Below are positions 56,462 to 64,000 of a DNA stretch of 64,000 nt, one piece after another. How positions within the stretch are numbered: the stretch's first letter is position 1; every line of letters starts with the position of its first letter. Under the pieces are notes generated by a model. It made no database searches. It saw nothing but the letters and a program-made list of their open reading frames with translations, and had not been told where the DNA came from. This DNA comes from Pomphorhynchus laevis (Eukaryota > Acanthocephala > Palaeacanthocephala > Echinorhynchida > Pomphorhynchidae): assembly GCA_012934845.2 (NCBI GenBank), contig WNNJ02003012.1, forward strand, positions 62,001 through 126,000, in the 5' to 3' direction. A program made the position numbers and the translations under genes.

Positions 56462-58734
56462 TAGTGTGCAATCAAAAATTCAAAGTAAAAAACTAAGACA
56501 GGAAAATTTTTATCAAACAATAAATACAGTATAAACGATATTATTTCAGAACGCTAATTTTCAAGAATACAGTTGAATATGGAAATATTTAACAATTTGA
56601 AATATATAAAACTTAATTCACTCTATAGCTGTAATATTGTCTTCAAAAGAAAGAAAAGTATGAGGTTTAATAAAGGAAATGGAACATCTCGAGAATGTAT
56701 GTAATTTTTCTGCGGAAAGAGCATGTCGGCCTATAATGAATAATATAAGACAGATTATTGGCCGTATGTTCGAAATAAAGCCGTTATACTATATTGGAAC
56801 GTTATAGACAGTGTTCCCTGAGATGATAGAAGACGTTAAAAATTACCCGATAGAACGAAATGAAAATTACCAGATAAAAGACAACAAAAATTACCTGATA
56901 GAAGACAACAAGAAAATCGGAATTAACGAATGCCGATAGGCATAGATTATTCATAGGAAATCAACTAACGATACTTCTAGAACGAACAGCGTGTAAGTAG
57001 ATTCTTGGCTGTGACATTTTCTACTTGTTTTATTTCTGAAGAAACTTATTGCATAAGACAAAATTAAAATAAAACGAAATTTTTATTTTGAAATTTTTAT
57101 CAGTGTGTACAGATAAATTCGTAGAATAAAATTCATATACAATTCTATTCTTTTTGATTTAGGATAAATATTGATGTTTCTAATATTATCAAAGGGACGA
57201 TTCAGGAACGTAAAGTTAATATGCACACACAAAATGCATATCTTTATACAAAAAATTCTCATAAATTAAAATTAAAAACATTTGAAATAAGGGAAGAAGT
57301 AGGATGTCGAAATCTATTTTTGAAATAAATTCGTGTGCTGCCGTGATTTAATAAATGAAAATTCTTGTAGTCTGATTTGTTTAATTTTATAATAAGTTTC
57401 TGGATTTTTACTAACAAATATTTTTTTAGAGTTTTCGGTATTGCTTTGTCAATTGTTTTGACAAAATATACGACACCTCACAAAATTACAACAAATTCGA
57501 TTTGTTTGAATCATATAACAATATGACACAAAACATTTTTAATAAAACGTTTGTTTAGATTCAATCAAACGGTAACGAGTAATTAAGTATTTTGCCTGAC
57601 ATTGTATATTTGATCGAGTAGTTTACTCTCATTTTTCTTGACAGAATATCTATAAATGATGCTTAAATAAAAAAACATATCATGTTCATTTTTACATATA
57701 ATTTTACATATGATTTTATAATGATTTAAATAGAGAAATAGAATCAGAAATGAAAAATAATCGGGTGATCTTATGCCGTCTTGCATTATTGAAACATTAC
57801 ATTCTTTATGTATAGAGAAAAGCAGATATGTGTAATAGAAAGTCCTTGTTGAATCAAACCTCGAATTTATTTATTTATCGTCTGAGGTCCAAGACAGCGG
57901 TAATATATATTTTGTGTTACTTGATATCGCTGAAGTCTATTACACTGAAAAGAATTCACTGCATTACGTTGACTTCGAATGTGCAAGCTACATCATGCAA
58001 TTCGCATTTAGTGAATTCTCTCTGCTTTTATCAATATATAATATGTTTATCATGTGTTTACATTGTATGTAGTGGAACTGAGGTGGTTCTTTAAAGCCGA
58101 CAGGGAACGCTGTTTTGCAGTGTAGAAACATAATATACTATATATATCGAAAGAAGCAGACAAGTATAATAGACATTTTTAGTTTAATAAAACCTCTAAT
58201 TTATTGGTCTCCTAAAGATCAACGAAAGCCCGCCTGTAAAGAACTCTAACCCAATTTATTATCGAGACATACTGGTACGGTTCTTATTTGAACTTGATGT
58301 TTACTCCCTATAGGTATTGTCTCGGTGAATACATTATCCTTTCTCAGCTATAGATAACAAGACTTAGCATTGTGATGGTACAACTGAAATATGTTTCCTT
58401 CTAACAATATTGTTTAAGTCTTAGTGATAATGGATAATAAATTCATATCACATTAGACTTCTTGTTTTCTCAGACAATTGTCGGAAATTATTATTATTTT
58501 TTTCAGAGGAAATATCCCTTGTTGGGATCAAGTTATATCTAGCTTACCTAACCTTGGTTTAAATCCCACGTATAACTCTTAGTGATCATAAGATTTATGA
58601 TTACCTAAAAATCAAAACTTGGATTTCTTTTACAGAAATCTAGTCTGTTATCAATCTATTACCAGACCAACTCCTGGATAATTCAAATTTTGATAAACAG
58701 TTATAATTATAACTCTATCAACTGTCTTCTATCA

Positions 58735-58870
58735 TACTTGCACGGAGCACAGCTTACTTCCCACAAGTAGTAACGTGTCCTTTTCGAAGGGTATAAATAC
58801 ATCAAAATTATGCTCCTAAACCTTGTGCAAGCATCGTCAGTAAAAGCAGAACGGAAGACAGCCACAAATC
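58735..58870 (+). promoter_or_regulatory. TATA-containing hairpin module, copy 3
   Basis: Nearly identical to 36885-37020, with CACAAGTAGTAACGTG in place of the small palindrome, the same GGGTATAAATACATC and the same closing GTGCAAG. Followed by ACGGAAGACAGCC. Confidence 0.6.
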
Positions 58871-60164
58871 CGAACAAAGAATCATCGCAAAAACGGAACG
58901 ATCGAATTCTTTGTCTCAGTCTTTTCCTATAGCACGCCAAGGTTTAGGATTTTTGAATAACAAATATTTTTAAGAGTTTTCGATATTGCTTTGTCAATTG
59001 CTTTAACAAAAGATACAAAACTAGTAATTGATTATTTTGCCTGACATTATCTATCTGATGGAGTAGTTTACTCTCACCTTTCTTGACGGAATCTTAAACT
59101 GTTGCTTAAATTATAAAAAAACATATAATTTATATTTTTACATATGATTTTCAAGTGATTTTTAGAGAAACAGAATCAGAAATGAAAAAGAATCAGATGC
59201 TCTTATGTTGTCTTTCAGTTTTGAAACATGACATTCCTTATGTATAGAGAAAAGTAGATAAGTGTAATAGAAAGTCCTTGTTGAATCAAATCTCGAATTT
59301 ATTTATTTATCGTCTGAGGATAAAAACAGCGGTATTATTTCCTTTGTCGTTTATGATACTTGATATCGCTGAAGTCAATTACACTAAAAAGAATTCACTG
59401 CATTACATAGACTTCGAATGTGCAAGCTACGTCATGTAATTCGCATATAGTAAATTCTCTCTGCTTTTATCAGTTTACTTGTTAGTTAGCAATATCATTC
59501 ACCACCGACTTCACCTGCTTTAATTAAGTTAATCACTCTGCTCGAATTAATTATTAGACAAGTAGTCTCTTTTTAACAAAAGTTGTATATACTAGGCGTA
59601 TATAGTACCACAAGTATTCCTATCAAAAGTTCATCAGATACTCTCTTTGTCGTAACGTTTAAGATTTAAAGCAAAATAGACCTTCGGCAAAGGGGAGAAA
59701 CGTCGATTGTTATCGATAATAGCAGTTAATGTCGACACTATCTTTATACAAAATGGAACTATTTCGGACATGGAAATAATCCACCCCTAATCATGTACAG
59801 TAAAGATACGAGTGTTGTCAAAGGCAACAAAGATGAGATGCACAAAGCGAAACATACTTTACTTCTAAGCGAGCACCAATAACACAATGGTGAATTGTCG
59901 CGTTTTTGCTATGCCATAAACTGAATGTCTTGTGACTACTGACAAGGTTACTCCGTATTATATCAATTTTAAAATTATAAAAAAACATATCATTTTCATT
60001 TTTACATATATTTTTACATATGATTTTCAATTGATTTTCAGAGAAACAGAATCAGATGTGAAAAATAATCAGGTGCTATTATGTGTCTTGCATTGTTGAA
60101 ACATGAAATTCTTTATGTATAGAGAGAAGCATATAGGTGTAATAGACAGTTCTTGTTGAATAAA

Positions 60165-60960
60165 AAAATTGACGGATATATTTATGGAATACTTTGGGTT
60201 AACTGCAATGACCGAGTATATTATAAAACAAATCTTCTGGCGTAGACACATAGATGATATTTTTGTCATTTGGCGAGAAGGTAAATACAGTACTTCCCGG
60301 TTTATCATGATTCTAAATGCCAACCATCCTCGTATAAAATTAAATGTGGCCTGGCCACAGGATAACTGTCTTAGCTTTTTAGACTTGTTATTTAATGTCT
60401 CGGATTTCTCCAATGACGTTTCCGAAAACCTAAAAAACGGACTTATATCTACATTGGTCTAGTAGCCACAGTGATCTTATAGCCACCAATGAGATAAAAG
60501 GAGTAATTTATCGGATAAACTACCTTGATTGCGTACTTTTTTTATAGGACAAACTGGTAGGTTTTTAAAAACAAGTGTAAAAAAACATCGCTCAGCCGTA
60601 CGCACTACTGCCCACTCAGCTGTGGCTCTGCACGCCTTAAGTACAGGACACAACATTGATTTAGGTCCGACATTGAAGTCATCGATTCTGTCTAAATTCG
60701 GACCTACCTATCATTCATCTTCGTTTCTCTTTTTATATCCTTAACATTGATGATTATTCCAAACTGGAATCGAAAATTTAATATATGTTCTACCTCTTGC
60801 GGGGCGTCTTGTTATTTCGATTTTGATAACTTACAAGCTTATTACTACGAGCGCATTATCAAATTCAAGAAGTAGTTACAATCGATAATTAAGCGACATC
60901 ACTACCATATGAAAACGAGCCTGATAATGGGTATGCAATCGGTACTGATAAGAACCACTC
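60165..60960 (+). pseudogene. Penelope-like element fragment P3
   Basis: Same 5' truncation as P2, joined to a partial R450 (59980-60165). A plus frame (60169-60462) contains LTAMTEYIIKQIFWRRHIDD and DNCLSFLDLL, then FIGQTGRFLKTSVKKHRSA (about 60540-60600). The catalytic box again reads HIDD, as in P2, while P1 has YIDD. Ends at about 60960, where the flank shared with 3170-3400 begins. Dead. Confidence 0.75.
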
Positions 60961-62230
60961 CGAATGTGTATTTAGCTTACGGTCCGTCATATGCTGTGTG
61001 ATACCACGCCATGTGTTGCACTTCATTCCACCTGTGTTTCAGTAAACATTTTTGCATATATGTAGCATTTTTGCATCCGCTTCACGTTTCTTATTCTTAA
61101 AACTCCTGACCAATATCAAATATACTTATTTGTCTTTTTAATATCTCGGAAAATAACTAACAATTTAGTATGGCGTCCTAATTTGCGAAATTAGGACGCC
61201 AGTATTAATTCGCGAAACTAGTATTCTATCAAAGAGTTCATACGAGAATCTCCTTGTCGTAATCATGTACAAGATTTGCAACAAAAGGAACTTTTGGCAA
61301 AGAGCACACATTTCGATTGTTATCGATACTAGCAATTAATTAATCGATAGTTTACGACAATTAAATTTTTATCTTTGGAATAATGCTACATTATACTGGA
61401 AAGAAACAGATAAGTATGAAGAATGCTTAGATAATTTCAAGGAGGAATTGGAAGAACTAATTATAGGACTCGAACATTTTAAATATAAAGTTGAAATCAA
61501 TTCATCATCAATTCCCAATACAAGAGGTAAGATTGATCTGAATAAAGGTTACTGCTAAAAAAAACAAGTTGCATTATTATTCTTTTGCTTTTGCGGCGAC
61601 CATATTGACAAATTGGCCAGAGCCTGTAAAAAAAGAAAAATATTTTTATTACTAAAAACTGAAATAAATAATCAAATAAATTCATATTTCACTGGTAAGC
61701 GAACAAGCAATTTAGAAATTCAGACTATAATCAGGTTAAACTATTATGCTAACGTTGCCAAACGCCACAAAGGTTATTTGCACAAAGCGATAAATGCTCT
61801 ACTTCCAAGCCGAAATCATAAAGACTTAAATGAATTGTCGCGCTTTAGCTAAGCGACAAACGTAATGTTCTGCGCCTATTGACGAGGTTGCTACGTGCTA
61901 CATCAACGTAATAGATTTAATAAAAAAGTGAGTAATTGCTAATTATCCGTTTACTTGGGAGTTGGCTATTACATTTAACACAGCCAATTTAACGCAATCA
62001 TTTTATATAAACAGAAAAACGGATATGTGAACTTTGCAAATAAAAAAAGTCGATTTATATTTTGAAGATAAAAATATTAATATTTGACGATGATATTTAA
62101 ATATTTCAGTGTTGCACGGTTATATGACGAAAATATCGCTACCTACTATCATACTCAGAACAAGCTTCCCAATCTTAATCATTAGTTATATCCTCAATTT
62201 TTAAAGTTCGAAATGTTATTTTCCAGTTTT
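60961..62230. repeat. flank of P3 with a perfect hairpin and the LLPSR module
   Basis: 60966-61190 matches 3170-3400. A perfect 13-bp hairpin lies at 61171-61199. 61613-61852 is an open frame ending KGYLHKAINALLPSRN, the module seen at 1655-1717; its upstream part (ARACKKRKIFLLLKTEINNQ) is not recognised. The stretch 60966-62225 is missing from beta. Confidence 0.5.
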
Positions 62231-62992
62231 TTGTTATTTATTCTTTTAACATACCTTATCATTTGTCTTTTTTATCACTCATTGATCTATATCTATATTT
62301 AAAAAAGTTCAAAGTAAAAATATCAGCATAGGACTATAGAGAATAGCTAATTATTTAAATAAACATTACTGTACGCTCTACATTATGTAGAAATTAGTTG
62401 CTTTCATTAGTTCAGCAGAATGCAAGCAATGTCGATAATGCTCATTTCGTCTTATTATTGGTATGATTATGGAAAAATATTTATTCTTGCAACGTCCATT
62501 AAACAAACGATTTATACTTTGACAATAACATATCAACATTTGACTATAGAGGATAGCAAATCATTTAAATAGACAGAAATCACGATCAGAATTTTCGTTA
62601 GAGCCAAATGCATCATGGACGAAACACAGATAATTGAAAATGTTATAATCATGCTAGTTGTTCTCACTACTAAAATATTATCCAATAGTTTCTCAATGGC
62701 ATGTTGACTTCGCGTGAGTGTAACAAAAAATAACCGAAGGTTGTCGACACATGTCGTAGGGCACACCGCTTCTTGAAGAAAAGTATGTTGCTGTCATTCT
62801 CAGGTTACACAAGGAATTTGACTACATATTTGTAGATTTTAAGAAGCACGGAACCATATTTCAAACTTTTTTCAGACTAGTTTTCATTTGAAATGCAAGA
62901 TGCTCCTTCTGAGCTTTAAATGAAGCTTATTGATCTGCAGTGCAATACTGAACTCTAATTCAAGTTCAGACATGTGTTAATGCAGACAAGCT
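62231..62992. repeat. non-coding macro-repeat segment (matches 39265-39700 and 40760-41108)
   Basis: No gene. 62231-62660 matches 39265-39700, and 62655-62992 matches 40760-41108. Relative to beta, the inverted R relatives (40020-40750) are missing here. Confidence 0.6.
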
Positions 62993-63502
62993 GTGAAAAT
63001 TAATGAGAGAATTAACCCCACTTTCCCTGAGATTTCCATTTATTTTACTCCTATTGCAGTCGAAACACTTGGCGCCTACAGTCCAACCGCAATGAAGTTT
63101 CTGAACTCTCTTGGAGCAAGGATATCTCGAAAGACGGAGGAAAAAGTGCCCGCATTTGAATTCAAATTAAAGTTCAGACATGTGTGAAAATTAAGACGAG
63201 CTAAGAAAATTTATAAGAATTATCTTACTGTCCGTGAGATTTCCTAATTGTTCAAACGCACTATGTCTTTTTGGAAGCACATACATGTGTGAAAAGTTTT
63301 TTTTACATTGAACTCCAATAAGTCCAAGTACAGAAACAGATTAATTGATGAGCAAATACGAACATACTGCGAATCTCAACTGACGCCGCTATTACGCCAA
63401 ATGTGGCTCAGCTATTTGAAAAGAAGCGCTGTAAAGGTTTTGGCTGCAAGAAATAGACAAATACATTTAAAAATATTATTTTCGTTGTCAGAACAATACT
63501 AA
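62993..63502 (+). pseudogene. C-terminal tail of a restriction-like-endonuclease LINE, gamma copy
   Basis: Same two frames as 41109-41585: FTPIAVETLGAYSPTAMKF (62993-63187 frame) and CESQLTPLLRQMWLSYLKRS (63308-63502 frame), with a handful of substitutions. The copies diverge mainly at the 3' ends of the frames. Confidence 0.45.
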
Positions 63503-64000
63503 TAAAAAAACTAATGATATCATTGATTTATTGCTGTTTATAATCATTTTTATTGAATTAATTATATAAGAAGTTTTTACCTTAGTATTTTTGTAGAAAA
63601 TCTAATGCAGTCTGATTTCATATAGACTCCAACTCAAGTAGGCCCTAGAAAAATTGAGTTTGAGACGTCTGATTGTCAGCAAAACGTTCTCGAATTAAAA
63701 AATTCGGAAATTTTTAAACGTAGAAAATAGAATTGTATTTTGTATCAAGAATTTTATAGTACAGAAAATATAAACTAACTTATAGAAGTACTTGAAATAT
63801 GTGCAATCAATATAAAACAATAATGTATGTGTATCAACACAAGATTAAAATATTCCATAAATACGGCAATGCTTGGGAATAAAAGCAAATGTATAGTGTC
63901 CATATTAGTTAATCAACGATCTTCCAATCCAAATATGGGCTACGTCAATAAGTACATGCATTGGCGAGGTTACATGCTGGCACCTGGGCCTTTGTGGTTG
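63503..64000. repeat. start of the R flank, copy 4, cut by the window edge
   Basis: Matches 41600-42115 with few differences up to the last base (GGCACCTGGGCCTTTGTGGTTG). No gene. Confidence 0.8.

Larger units (their letters stand above)
53880..57060. repeat. local tandem duplication of about 590 bp in gamma, second copy split by a pogo element
   Basis: 53880-54471 (from AAATCATCATG through CATAGGAAATCAACTAACGAT) is repeated starting at about 54472 and, after the pogo element, continuing at 56462-56990. Beta and alpha have one copy. The first junction reads AACGATTCTTCTATAACGAA. The duplication preceded or coincided with the pogo insertion, because only the second copy contains it. Confidence 0.85.
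51624..64000. repeat. macro-repeat copy gamma (continues past the window)
   Basis: Repeats beta from 27724 on. Parts: gag-like tail and small open frame (51624-52142), AT-rich core (52160-57580), R450 (57580-58160), empty Gypsy site (58401-58405), hairpin module (58735-58870), R450 copies, Penelope P3 (60165-60960), RLE-LINE tail (62993-63502) and the start of the R flank (63470-64000). Relative to beta it gains the pogo element and a local duplication of about 590 bp, and keeps about 1 kb (60966-62225) that beta lacks at 39260. The next component off the right edge should be repeat R and then a third retroelement copy. Confidence 0.9.

Overview
This is AT-rich eukaryotic DNA, almost certainly from an arthropod and most likely an insect. 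The reasons are the repertoire (Penelope-like elements, Merlin, MULE, hAT, pogo/Tigger and Tc1-like DNA transposons, an insect-type Gypsy element, retroelements with hepadnavirus-like polymerases and a totivirus-like integration) and a 55-nt GT-AG intron in one transposase. I see no ordinary host gene, tRNA, rRNA or CRISPR array. The window is a transposon graveyard built on a large tandem repeat.

Large-scale layout. A composite unit recurs with a period of about 23.9 kb. Copy beta runs from about 27724 to 51623. Copy gamma starts at about 51624 and runs off the right edge. An older, diverged copy alpha starts at about 12650. Each copy has its own later insertions, and the uninterrupted paralogue shows the empty site: hAT in alpha (13784-16093), Gypsy in beta (32000-36549) and pogo/Tigger in gamma (54534-56461). 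A MULE (24171-25865) splits one hepadnavirus-like retroelement whose second copy keeps the empty site.

Region by region. 1-12 kb: the C-terminal part of an R2/NeSL-like LINE with a restriction-like endonuclease (minus strand, running off the left edge), LINE and Penelope remnants, an intact Tc1-like element with array-type terminal repeats (4123-5650), and two Penelope-like elements head to tail on the minus strand (5.7-9.2 kb). 12-18 kb: macro-repeat alpha with the hAT. 18-22 kb: a decayed LINE with APE endonuclease and reverse transcriptase. 22.4-27.7 kb: hepadnavirus-like retroelement copy 1 with the MULE inside. 27.7-42.6 kb: macro-repeat beta with a young Gypsy. 42.6-44.6 kb: hepadnavirus-like retroelement copy 2. 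44.8-48.9 kb: fossil of a toti-like double-stranded RNA virus. 48.9-51.7 kb: an unrecognised helical, gag-like gene split by a Merlin transposon. 51.6-64 kb: macro-repeat gamma.

The most interesting part is 42.6-51.7 kb. A polymerase with hepadnavirus-style RT and RNase H, a dsRNA-virus fossil and an unassigned coiled-coil gene sit side by side in one orientation. A conserved TATA-containing hairpin module occurs three times elsewhere, beside text resembling the start of that gene. Whether they once formed one replicating element is inference. Virus-like items are described as fossils only.
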